DNA from: Anaerolineales bacterium
Lineage (GTDB): Bacteria > Chloroflexota > Anaerolineae > Anaerolineales > UBA4823
DNA length: 64,000 bases
Direction: 5' to 3'
NCBI GenBank assembly: GCA_020060465.1
Contig: JAGVAD010000001.1
Span: 19,871 to 83,870 of the forward strand
The stretch's first letter is position 1. Each line of letters opens with the position of its first letter. This document shows, piece by piece, positions 20,470-29,426 of this stretch. A model generated the notes under the pieces. The model was not told the DNA's origin and did not search any database. It was given only the letters and a program-made list of their open reading frames with translations. The position numbers and the translations under genes are program-made.

Positions 20470-20883
20470 ATGGATTATTCTGCAATGATTCCGGTCGGTT
20501 TGCGCAATGAAGCCATATTCGTCGTCGAAGAGCAGTACACGGCGGCGCACATTGGCAGCGGATCGCTGCGGGTTTTGGCAACCCCTAGCATGATCGGCAT
20601 GATGGAACGCGTCTCACATGCGCTCATCGCACAGCAATTGCCAGAGGGATATTCCAGCGTAGGGACGCTGGTTAACGTCCAGCATCTTGCGCCCACGCCC
20701 ATGAACGCCAGAGTGCGCATTCTCAGTCAGGTGATGGAAGTGGATGGGCGGAAAGTGACGCTGCATGTAGAAGCCTGGGATGATCAGGAAAAGGTAGGCG
20801 AAGGGCAGCATCAACGTGTAATTATTGAAGTCCAACGTTTCCTGCAACGGGTCACCGAGAAGCAACGCCAGATCGAATCTTGA
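20470..20883 (+). CDS. Thioesterase, FlK-like hotdog fold
   Basis: AAHIGSGSLRVLATPSMIGMMERVSHALIAQQLPEGYSSVGTLVNVQHLAPTPMNARVRI. Confidence 0.82.
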   Translation: MDYSAMIPVGLRNEAIFVVEEQYTAAHIGSGSLRVLATPSMIGMMERVSHALIAQQLPEGYSSVGTLVNVQHLAPTPMNARVRILSQVMEVDGRKVTLHVEAWDDQEKVGEGQHQRVIIEVQRFLQRVTEKQRQIES

Positions 20884-20886
20884 ACC

Positions 20887-22008
20887 ATGAAGGTCTTTTA
20901 CGATGGCTGGTCATTAACCTATCAGCCGAACAGTCCAGAGGCGATCCATTTGATGACCCTGCTGGCGGCTCATCCGTTGGAGCATTCAGCGGTGATTGCC
21001 CTGCCGGGGGAATCATTCCATCGCCTGCCTGAATGGGTGGAGGCGCGGTTCGTTCCAACGCCGGATTCAGAGCGATCCAGGTTGCGTTGGGAACAACAGA
21101 CGCTTCCGGCGCTGGCAGCTCAATCCGAGGTGGGTTGGATGCACGCGGTGGGCAGCGGTTTACCACTTTTTGGGCGTTTGCCGCGCATGGTCAGCCCTGC
21201 TGGCTTCTCCGCTGATTTGGGGAGAGGACCGGGTCTGGGCGGTCGGCGGGGGTTCATCGCTCGCCTTCGGGATGCACTGTCGCAGGGCGGATTGTCTCGC
21301 GCCCGGTTATGGCTATGGCCGCAAGACCTCCCTGCGGAACAGGTGGGCGGCGCGGTGCATTATCTGCCGCCAGCAGTGCATCCATTGTTTGTTCAGAGTG
21401 ATTCAAGCGAAGACGATTTCCTGCAAGACTGCCTGGAACTGACGGCTTTGGATTTGCCCGAAGCCTATATTCTGTATCATGGTCCAGCTTCAGAACCGGC
21501 GCTGCGGCAAGTGTTAGATGCCTGGAGCTGGGCGGCGGGTTCAATAGGAGAAAATTATCCACTCTTGCTGGTAGGTCTGAACATCTCAGCTCAGGAGCGA
21601 CTGGCGGCTTTACTGGCGGAATATCAGTTGACCGGTTCGGCGCGCCCATTACCGCCGCTTTCATTGCCTTGTTTGGCGCTGCTCTATCGGCGTTGCAGCG
21701 CGTTGTTTCATCCGGTAGCCGCCTTGCCCTGGGGCGACCCAATGCGCATAGCGTTGGCTTGCGCCCGACCAATCGTCGGTCTGGAAGATGAACGTTCCTC
21801 GGCGTTGGTTGGTCCGGCGGCGTACCTGTCATCCAGTCAGCTACCCTATACAGCCAGCCGTCGGGCGTTAGGAGCGGCGTTGATCACTGTTATCGTTGAG
21901 GAAAGCGTCGCCGCTTCACTGTCTCAAGCAGCGCGCCAGCGTTCGGCGGAATGGGATGTAGAAAAATTGAGAGCAGGGTTGCGGATTTTGTATGCCGCAC
22001 CGCGTTAA
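20887..22008 (+). CDS. Degenerate GT4-like (glycosyltransferase group 1-related) protein
   Basis: GT-B style pattern LALLYRRCSALFHPVAALPWGDPMRIALACARPIVG, resembling the GT4 donor-site region but without the EX7E glutamates. Confidence 0.6.
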   Translation: MKVFYDGWSLTYQPNSPEAIHLMTLLAAHPLEHSAVIALPGESFHRLPEWVEARFVPTPDSERSRLRWEQQTLPALAAQSEVGWMHAVGSGLPLFGRLPRMVSPAGFSADLGRGPGLGGRRGFIARLRDALSQGGLSRARLWLWPQDLPAEQVGGAVHYLPPAVHPLFVQSDSSEDDFLQDCLELTALDLPEAYILYHGPASEPALRQVLDAWSWAAGSIGENYPLLLVGLNISAQERLAALLAEYQLTGSARPLPPLSLPCLALLYRRCSALFHPVAALPWGDPMRIALACARPIVGLEDERSSALVGPAAYLSSSQLPYTASRRALGAALITVIVEESVAASLSQAARQRSAEWDVEKLRAGLRILYAAPR

Positions 22009-22028
22009 AGGTCAGCGGCCAGGGTTTC

Positions 22029-22865
22029 TTAACGCCCGCGCAGCATACGCCCGGCGAAGATGGCCACCCCCACGCCAGCCAGTAGAAACAATCCCCCAAT
22101 AATGCCTAACAGCGGCGATCTGCTTCCCTCTGTAGCCGGGATGGTCGGCGCCTCGGCCAGGGCCTGCGAGTTTGCTTGAGCGCCAAAGTTAATATAAAAT
22201 TGCTCGCCCGCCGACAGTTTGGTTTCAACGTCGGTTGCAGTGGTGGGGTTATAGCCTTCGGGCAGCGCCACACTGATGGTGTAGTTTCCTTCGGGTAGGT
22301 TCTCAAAACATTGGTGTTCCTCGCCTGCGCCGGTGGTTGTTGTTTGAGAGACGGTGCCGACGCGGTTGCCAAAGCTGATGGCGCCGTTGGGTATGGAAGG
22401 TTCATTATCCTGACGGATTGAATCTCCGTTCAAGTCGTTAAACAATAACACGCACAAGGTGCCTAAACCAGGCTTTGGCGAGGGGGTAGGTAAAACCGGC
22501 GTTGGCGTGGGAGTTGGCCCGCTGGTCGGCGTCACCTCCGGCGGTCCTGCCAATCCCAAGAGCAACTGCTGACCTTCAAAGATGGTGTCGCTGGTCAGAT
22601 TGTTCAGGGCGCGCAGTTGATCTACCGATACACCGGTGATTAATGAGATGCCCAGCAATGTATCGTTGGCTTTGACGATATATATGATGCGACCATCTGG
22701 GCCAGGCGTGGGGGTATAAATGGGGATCTGGCGAGCCGGAGCAGCATAAACGGCAGTTGCGCCGTCCTCACCCGTCAACAGGCTGACCAGGCGGGGGAAA
22801 GTCAGCGCGCAAACCGCCGCCAGGCAAACCTGAACGAACGTTCGCAGTTTCATCGAGGGTCTCAT
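22029..22865 (-). CDS. Secreted LysM-domain protein with SdrD_B-like domain and C-terminal TM
   Basis: IIYIVKANDTLLGISLITGVSVDQLRALNNLTSDTIFEGQQLLLG; LCVLLFNDLNGDSIRQDNEPSIPNG. Start set to avoid overlap with the MFS gene. Confidence 0.8.
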   Translation of the reverse strand: MRPSMKLRTFVQVCLAAVCALTFPRLVSLLTGEDGATAVYAAPARQIPIYTPTPGPDGRIIYIVKANDTLLGISLITGVSVDQLRALNNLTSDTIFEGQQLLLGLAGPPEVTPTSGPTPTPTPVLPTPSPKPGLGTLCVLLFNDLNGDSIRQDNEPSIPNGAISFGNRVGTVSQTTTTGAGEEHQCFENLPEGNYTISVALPEGYNPTTATDVETKLSAGEQFYINFGAQANSQALAEAPTIPATEGSRSPLLGIIGGLFLLAGVGVAIFAGRMLRGR

Positions 22866-22944
22866 TACAGCATAGATTATACCGAAGAAGAAGCGCTTGC
22901 AGAAGCCTGAAGTTCGCTTGAGCCCTTTGCGTGGTTGACTGCGC

Positions 22945-24126
22945 TCAAGTTTGACGCTCCTCATGGATGCTTCGTAGAGCCAGGATCGCAATCAGGTTCA
23001 GCGCTGTTACAGCCAGAGCGATGATGAATAAAGGCGACCCGCTGAGTAGTAAACGCCCAAGATTATACAGCGCTGGCGCGACCAGCGACCCCAGCGAGCG
23101 GCCTAATGCCGTGCTGGCGATAAACGTTGCCATGAAAGTTGCGCGCGCCGCAGGCAACACTTCCGTCATCAAGGGCAAGCAACTGACGATAGTGAACTCA
23201 AAGGTGATATAGAAAAGGAACAATCCGATCAGCGCTCCGTTCAGGCTGCGCCCCAAAGCGAGCAGCGCCAGCGCAGCCAGGATGTTTGCAATCAGTCCGA
23301 AAGTCGCCGCACGGCGTTTCCCCAGGCGGTCGGCGAATAGGCTGACCAGGGATTCGCCGCCCAATTCTGAAAAGCCAATAATCATGGAAGCAATTGCCAG
23401 AGCGGCGATTTTCACCTGGAACGCGTCCTCCAGCCATACGCCAAAGATCAGGTTCACCAGCTCGTTGGAACCGCTTATCGAAGCGCCGATGAGAACGCCT
23501 GCTAACGTCGCGCCCGGGGCAAAAACCAGACGCAGGTTTTTCCACAGGCTGCTATTTTGGGTGGGAGAAGGATCATCCCTGGGTAACAGCCAGAATAATC
23601 CAATGAGGGTTAAAAATCCCAGCCCGGTCAGCCATAGGAAAGGCGCCTGCCAGCCCGATCGATCAATCACCAGCCCAATAGCTGGCATGCCCAGGATAAA
23701 GCTAAACGACCAGCCAAATTCGGTCAGCGCCATCACCAAACCACGCCGCCGGTAGGGCACCTGGTCGCCCAGGTAGGCTTGCATGGAGGGCAGGAAGACG
23801 AAGTTCGCCAGAATGCCCAGGATGAGCATGACGACAAAGGCCGGATAAGAGGGCCAGATTACCATCGCGCCGGCGCCGGCGGTGAACAATGTCGCCCCAA
23901 ACAACATACCCGTCTTGCGGCCGTGCCGGTCGCCCACCGAGGCCAGAAATGGGCCCAAAAGGCCTGTAGCTGAGCGCAGGGTGAGCGCCAGGGATAACCA
24001 GTATAAGTCTACGCCCAGGCCGCGGCCAAACACCGGTAAGAACGGATACGCCATGCGCACCAATGTATTCAACACCGTACGGATGGCGATAAAGACGGGT
24101 AATTGTATGTAAAGGGGCTTTTTCAA
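22945..24126 (-). CDS. MFS transporter
   Basis: About 12 hydrophobic segments; LFADRLGKRRAATFGL and VGDRHGRKTGMLFGATLF loops. Confidence 0.88.
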   Translation of the reverse strand: MKKPLYIQLPVFIAIRTVLNTLVRMAYPFLPVFGRGLGVDLYWLSLALTLRSATGLLGPFLASVGDRHGRKTGMLFGATLFTAGAGAMVIWPSYPAFVVMLILGILANFVFLPSMQAYLGDQVPYRRRGLVMALTEFGWSFSFILGMPAIGLVIDRSGWQAPFLWLTGLGFLTLIGLFWLLPRDDPSPTQNSSLWKNLRLVFAPGATLAGVLIGASISGSNELVNLIFGVWLEDAFQVKIAALAIASMIIGFSELGGESLVSLFADRLGKRRAATFGLIANILAALALLALGRSLNGALIGLFLFYITFEFTIVSCLPLMTEVLPAARATFMATFIASTALGRSLGSLVAPALYNLGRLLLSGSPLFIIALAVTALNLIAILALRSIHEERQT

Positions 24127-24803
24127 TGCGCGCTTCTGTGTTTCGCCGTTGTTGCGTGTTCAGGGAGAGGTTCTTTCTCATGCCACCACCTGGCAACCTG
24201 CCAGGCGGCCAGTAAGGTGGTTGCAAACAGGATCATAAAATAAAGCTGGATGCGCGGCGCGTCCGAATTCAGGATGGGCGATGGAGGGTGCATCACATTT
24301 TGCGTGGAGCGCAAAGCGACGAATAGCACAATGACGTAGCCCAGATTGCCGGCTGAATTCCAGGCCAGGCGATTGATCAGAGCCAACCCAACTTGCAACA
24401 GCAAGCCGACGACGGAGAAAATCACCGCCAGGCGGAAGCGCGGTTCAGCCAGGTAAAGCCCATTCCAGCTCGTTTGCATCGCCCACATCGAGATAGGCAG
24501 GTAAGTGATCCAGAAGAATAGGCCCGTCCGGCCAAGCGCGCGTGACCAGGCGTGCAACGCATGGCGACGATAGACCAGGCCGATCAATCCGGTTGCTGCC
24601 GCCGCGGTAAAAGCTGCCAGCGCAGCCCAAACCCAAACGCCTTGTAAATATACGATGCGGGCGTTAGCCCCTAACACTTTCTCTTCCGGGCTGATCAAAG
24701 TGATTATGAAGATTGCGAATAACGAGGCCGCAAACCAGAGCGCCGGGCGAGTCGCCCAGGGGCGTAGTGGTCGAATGGAGATGCCTGTTGAGTTTCGTTG
24801 CAA
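24123..24803 (-). CDS. Polytopic membrane protein, divergent CcmC/CcsA-like
   Basis: RIVYLQGVWVWAALAAF...LFFWITYLPISMWAMQTSWNGLYLAEPRFRLAVIF. 4-bp overlap with the MFS gene suggests translational coupling. Confidence 0.5.
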   Translation of the reverse strand: MQRNSTGISIRPLRPWATRPALWFAASLFAIFIITLISPEEKVLGANARIVYLQGVWVWAALAAFTAAAATGLIGLVYRRHALHAWSRALGRTGLFFWITYLPISMWAMQTSWNGLYLAEPRFRLAVIFSVVGLLLQVGLALINRLAWNSAGNLGYVIVLFVALRSTQNVMHPPSPILNSDAPRIQLYFMILFATTLLAAWQVARWWHEKEPLPEHATTAKHRSAH

Positions 24804-24887
24804 CGTTTTCGCCGATTCCTGTTTCCTTCTCGTCAGATTCCATTAAAAAATAAGTGGGTTGACTTCACCGCCGCTGCCTGACGGCGT

Positions 24888-26327
24888 TCAGTCATCTGTA
24901 TCCTCGCGTGGTGGGCGAGAGGTGGGGGTGGGCGTCGCCGGTTTGAGGGTAACTGTAGGGCTTGGGCTGGGTGATGGCGTAAGCGTTGACGTACGGCTGG
25001 GGCTGGCTGTTGGCGTGCTGGAAAGCGTTGGGCTAACGGTTGGGGTGTGTGTTGGTGAACGGGTGGGGCTGGCGGTGAACGAGGCAAAAACCGACGTGAC
25101 AGCGACGCTTGCCTGGGTGAATGTGGGGGTGGGAGTTTTTGCGATCAGTCCAGTGATGGGGATAAGTCCATTAAACATTGCCCAGGCGAGGGCTGTAAAA
25201 AACAGCGCGGCGAACAACCAGAACATCCCTCTCGTTGCCCTTTTTGCGCGCCGTTCCGTTTCGGCGGATTTGGTCGCCCGCCGCGTGGCTGACGGCGCCT
25301 CTGTTAGGGTCTCTGCTGTCAGCGTCGCCTGCGAAGCCTGAGTGAGCGTTTCAACCTGCTGGCGCACCTGTTCTTCCAGTTCGCGTTTCGCCTGTTCCAG
25401 GGCAGCCAAACGGGCGGCCTCCTCGGCAGCGCGTCGCGCCTCTTCTTCGGCAGCGCGTCTCTGAAGAGCCATTTCTGCGCGCCGTCGGCGCTCCTGTTCA
25501 TCCCCGCCGGTCAGAGCAGCGAGCTGCTGCGGCGCGGCGGCGAAGTCGGAGACGCTTGCGTAGCGAAGCGCCGGCTGTTGCGCCAGGGCGCGTTCCAGAG
25601 CCAGTTCGATTTGCCAGGGGGTTCCCGACGGCCAGGTGTGTGGCAGTTTTAATGCGGATAGATGTCGCGTTCGAATCTCCTCTACCGAGGCGCCATCGAA
25701 GAGCGGTTTGTCGGTCAACATTTCGACCAGGATACAAGCCAGCGCATATTGATCGGAAGCCGGCGAAGAGGGCTGACCCTGCCAGATCTCTGGCGCAAGG
25801 TATTTCGCCCGCTGCAGGCGTTCACTTTCCGATCCTTGCTCCGCCAGGCTTTGTTCGGTTAGCCCGGAAAGCGCCAGACCAGACAGAACCGCGCCCAGTT
25901 CCGAACTGAGGAAAATGCTCTCTGGCGTCACCGCGCGATGCACCCAGCCGCGGGAATGGGCAAAATCCAGGCCCTGCGCCAGTTGCGTGGTCGCCTCAAT
26001 TGCTTCTTCCCAACTCAAAGGCCCAGACTCGGCTAACCGTTGCGCCAGGGTGGGGCCGCTCACATATCGTTCAACGACGTAGTACTGTCCTCTATCTTCG
26101 CCAATTTCCCATACCCACGCCAGGCGAGGATGCACCAGCTCCGCAGCCGTTTGCGCCTGCTGACGGAGACGGCGCATCCCTGTTTCATCGCTCAGCGCGC
26201 TGGCTTTGATGGTATGTAAAAACACGACGCGCTTGCGCACCACGTCGTAGGCGCGATACGTCTCTGCCACGCGGCTGCTGCTCAGATGTTCTTCCAGGCG
26301 ATATTGCCCCAATGGCTGCAGGCTCAT
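24888..26327 (-). CDS. Serine/threonine protein kinase-like membrane protein, probable pseudokinase
   Basis: Kinase fold pattern from MSLQPLGQYRLEEHL; HSRGWVHRAVTPESIFL, YLAPEIWQGQPSSPASDQYALACILVEMLTDKPLF; C-terminal TM and Ser/Thr/Pro-rich tail. ATG at 26327. Confidence 0.8.
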   Translation of the reverse strand: MSLQPLGQYRLEEHLSSSRVAETYRAYDVVRKRVVFLHTIKASALSDETGMRRLRQQAQTAAELVHPRLAWVWEIGEDRGQYYVVERYVSGPTLAQRLAESGPLSWEEAIEATTQLAQGLDFAHSRGWVHRAVTPESIFLSSELGAVLSGLALSGLTEQSLAEQGSESERLQRAKYLAPEIWQGQPSSPASDQYALACILVEMLTDKPLFDGASVEEIRTRHLSALKLPHTWPSGTPWQIELALERALAQQPALRYASVSDFAAAPQQLAALTGGDEQERRRRAEMALQRRAAEEEARRAAEEAARLAALEQAKRELEEQVRQQVETLTQASQATLTAETLTEAPSATRRATKSAETERRAKRATRGMFWLFAALFFTALAWAMFNGLIPITGLIAKTPTPTFTQASVAVTSVFASFTASPTRSPTHTPTVSPTLSSTPTASPSRTSTLTPSPSPSPTVTLKPATPTPTSRPPREDTDD

Positions 26328-26385
26328 GGCGTTGATTATACTCTGAGATGACGAGCGCCGAGTGCGCGTAGATTGCCCGAGTGCA

Positions 26386-26533
26386 CGCAAAGGTTGTTGC
26401 CCGCTGCGATGGCAGCGACTGGAAGTCGCCGTCTGGAGGCTTACAAAGTCGGCTGCGCCGACTCTCAGCCCGCCCCAAGCGGGCTTCATAACCTGAGGCG
26501 TCGGTTTCCAACCGATGCCGAGCGAACTTTTGA
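26386..26533 (+). repeat. Dispersed hairpin-rich intergenic element, copy 1
   Basis: 26388-26520 aligns without gaps to 39048-39180 (22 differences in 133 bp). Contains AGTCGGC-tgc-GCCGACT and GGCGTCGGTT-tcc-AACCGATGCC. Confidence 0.9.
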
Positions 26534-26645
26534 CCGTACCCGATTGCCTGAGTAGATGGACCGGCTACGAATGGATTGACACAATCCGGCGAATGTGTCA
26601 AGATAGAGGGGCGAATCAGACCCCTCGTTCATCCTTTATCATCTC

Positions 26646-28037
26646 ATGAACCTGGATTTTGAGACCTACCTTTCCCCTTACACCTGGCGGTACGGCAGTC
26701 AGGAGATGCGCCGCATCTGGAGCGAGGCGTACAAACGTCGGCTTTGGCGGCGCATTTGGCTTGCCCTGGCCGAAACTCAGGCGGAGTTTGGATTAATCAC
26801 CCCCGAACACGTTGCGGATCTGCGCGCCCACGTGGAAGAGGTTAACGTCCCCCGCGCCCTGGAGATCGAGGCCGAACTGCGCCACGACCTGATGGCTGAA
26901 CTGAAAACCTATGCTGAACAGGCCGCATTGGGCGGCCGCATCCTGCATCTGGGCGCAACCTCGATGGATATCGAAGACAACGCCGATGTGCTGCGTATGC
27001 GCCAATCCCTCGACCTGCTTCTGGTTGAGCTGCGCAAGCTGTTGCTGGAGTTTGCTGACAAGATCGAAACCTGGGCGGACGCGCCTCTGATCGCCTTCAC
27101 TCACTTGCAACCCGCCGAACCCTCCACGCTGGGGTATCGGCTGGCGAGTTATGCCCAGGATTTACTCGAAGATTGGGGCGCTTTGAATGCGACCCGTCGT
27201 GGTCTGCGCGGCAAAGGTTTCAAAGGCGCAGTGGGCAGCGGGGCAGCCTACGCGGAGTTGATCGGAAGCGAGGCTTTGCCGCGCTTTGAACAACGCCTGT
27301 CTGAACGCCTGGAATTGCCATTTTATTTAATCGCCAGTCAGGTCTATCCACGCAAGCAGGATTATCAGGTGCTCAGCGCCCTGGCTGGGCTAGGAGCCAC
27401 GCTCTACCGCTTTGCTTTCGACCTGCGTTTCTTGCAGTCGCCGCCGATTGGCGAATGGCGCGAACCTTTTGGCGAGAAGCAGGTAGGCTCTTCTGCGATG
27501 CCGTTCAAACGCAACCCTATCAACGCCGAAAAGATCAATTCGCTGGGACGATTGCTGGCGCAGGCGCCGCGCCTGGCCTGGGATAACGCGGCTCATTCGT
27601 TGTTAGAGCGCACGCTGGACGACTCGGCCAATCGGCGCACTCTGCTGCCCGAATCGTTTTTGATTGCCGATGAATTGCTGCACGTCGCCGGGCGTATTTT
27701 GCACCATCTGCAAGTGGATCAGGCTGCCATGCAGCGTAATCTGGCAACGTATGGACCCTTTGCAGCCGTGGAACGCGTTTTGATGGCTCTGGTCAAAGCT
27801 GGCGCGGATCGCCAGGAGATGCATGAACATCTGCGGCGGCATGCTTTGACCGCCTGGGAGATGATCCAGAGCGGCGGCGCAAACCCTCTGGCTGCAAACC
27901 TTACTGCGGATGCTCACATTCTTCAGTATTTGGATGCCGGTCAAATCAGCGCGCTGATGGATTATAGCCAGTACCTGGGCAATGCTGCGCAACGGGCGCG
28001 CCAGTTGGCGGTGGAAATTCGAGAATTGGAAGCATAA
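26646..28037 (+). CDS. purB: Adenylosuccinate lyase
   Basis: HLGATSMDIEDNADVLRMRQ, FTHLQPAEPSTLGYRLA, GSSAMPFKRNPINAEKI. Confidence 0.95.
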   Translation: MNLDFETYLSPYTWRYGSQEMRRIWSEAYKRRLWRRIWLALAETQAEFGLITPEHVADLRAHVEEVNVPRALEIEAELRHDLMAELKTYAEQAALGGRILHLGATSMDIEDNADVLRMRQSLDLLLVELRKLLLEFADKIETWADAPLIAFTHLQPAEPSTLGYRLASYAQDLLEDWGALNATRRGLRGKGFKGAVGSGAAYAELIGSEALPRFEQRLSERLELPFYLIASQVYPRKQDYQVLSALAGLGATLYRFAFDLRFLQSPPIGEWREPFGEKQVGSSAMPFKRNPINAEKINSLGRLLAQAPRLAWDNAAHSLLERTLDDSANRRTLLPESFLIADELLHVAGRILHHLQVDQAAMQRNLATYGPFAAVERVLMALVKAGADRQEMHEHLRRHALTAWEMIQSGGANPLAANLTADAHILQYLDAGQISALMDYSQYLGNAAQRARQLAVEIRELEA

Positions 28038-28072
28038 GAATCTCCGCGCTCTCTTGGCGCGGAGATTCTTAT
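28034..28072. terminator. Bidirectional terminator between convergent purB and purA
   Basis: ATAAGAATCTCCGCGC-tctcttg-GCGCGGAGATTCTTAT, perfect 16-bp stem that includes the purB stop codon. Confidence 0.9.
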
Positions 28073-28106
28073 TGCAAATAAAGGTCAAGGTTGTCAAAAG
28101 GCTGGT

Positions 28107-29396
28107 TCAGTCCGCGGCAATTTGAATGGTGGCATTGCGTTCCGCGCCAACCGAGACGTAACCAACCGGCGCTCCGACAAGCTCCTCGATTTTATGCACG
28201 TAAGCCTGCGCCTGAGGCGGTAGATCTGTAAAGCGCCGCGCGGCGCGTGTGGACTGTTGCCAGCCTTCCATCTCGATGTAAACTGGTTCACACTGTTCCA
28301 GGCGCGTTGCGTCGATTTCCCAATAACGTCGTAACCGCTCGCCGCTCTCTGGCAAGCGATAGCCGATGCAAATTTTGATCTGAGGCAACGTGTCGAGCAC
28401 ATCCAGCTTTGTCAGGGCAAGCCGGGTTACGCCGTTCAACTGGACGGTGAAACGCACCAGTTCGGCATCGAACCAGCCGCAGCGGCGCGGCCGACCGGTG
28501 ACAGTGCCATATTCCTGCCCCTCAACCTGCAAGGTTTTGCCCACTTCATCTTCAAGCTCGGTAGGCATCGGGCCGGCGCCGACGCGGGTGGTATATGCTT
28601 TGGCAATCCCCACGATTTGCGTGATGCACTGCGGCGCAATGCCCAAACCAGCACTGGCACCGCCCGCCAGAGTCACCGAAGCTGTACAGTATGGATAGGT
28701 GCCCCAAATGTTATCCAATAAAGCACCCTGCGCTCCCTCCAGCAGGATTTGGCCGCCTCGCGCCAGCATGTCTTGCACCAGACCGTACGGTTCACGCACA
28801 CATTCCTGGATTTGCAGGTAAAGATTACGGATCTCGTCAAACACGGCTTCGAAAGACAACGCTGGCATACCAAAGGCTTGCAAGAAGGGGTTTTTGATTG
28901 AGAGTTGTACGCGCAATTTCTCTGCAAAGACCCTTTCATCAGCCAGGTCGAACAAGCGAATGCCGTTGTAACTCACTTTGTCGGCGAAAACCGGACCGAT
29001 GCCGCGTCCGGTAGTGCCGGTGCGAGATGCGCTCTTGGCTTGTTCGTAAATCTTCTCAACCAGCGGGTGGTAGGGCATGATCACATTGCAGCGCGGAGAG
29101 ACCCACAAACGGCTGCGCACGTCTATTCCACTGCTTTCGATAGACTTGACTTCATTGACCAGCGTAGCCAGGTTGACCACCACGCCGGGACCGATGACAC
29201 AGGCAGCGTGCGGATTCGAAAAGCCGTTTGGCGTCAGGCGCACCTTAAAGGTTCCCATCGGATTGACCACGGTGTGACCGGCGTTGTCGCCGCCGTTGAA
29301 CCGCGCCACCAGATCCGCCTCGGTGGATAGAAGATCAACAAATTTCCCTTTCGCTTCGTCGCCCCATTGCAATCCAACCACAGCAGTAACGCTCAT
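28107..29396 (-). CDS. purA: Adenylosuccinate synthase
   Basis: VVGLQWGDEAKGKFVDLL, NGGDNAGHTVV, TTGRGIGPVFADKV, EGAQGALLD. Confidence 0.97.
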   Translation of the reverse strand: MSVTAVVGLQWGDEAKGKFVDLLSTEADLVARFNGGDNAGHTVVNPMGTFKVRLTPNGFSNPHAACVIGPGVVVNLATLVNEVKSIESSGIDVRSRLWVSPRCNVIMPYHPLVEKIYEQAKSASRTGTTGRGIGPVFADKVSYNGIRLFDLADERVFAEKLRVQLSIKNPFLQAFGMPALSFEAVFDEIRNLYLQIQECVREPYGLVQDMLARGGQILLEGAQGALLDNIWGTYPYCTASVTLAGGASAGLGIAPQCITQIVGIAKAYTTRVGAGPMPTELEDEVGKTLQVEGQEYGTVTGRPRRCGWFDAELVRFTVQLNGVTRLALTKLDVLDTLPQIKICIGYRLPESGERLRRYWEIDATRLEQCEPVYIEMEGWQQSTRAARRFTDLPPQAQAYVHKIEELVGAPVGYVSVGAERNATIQIAAD

Positions 29397-29426
29397 AGCA
29401 GCGCCTCCTTTTCTGAAATGATGCGT

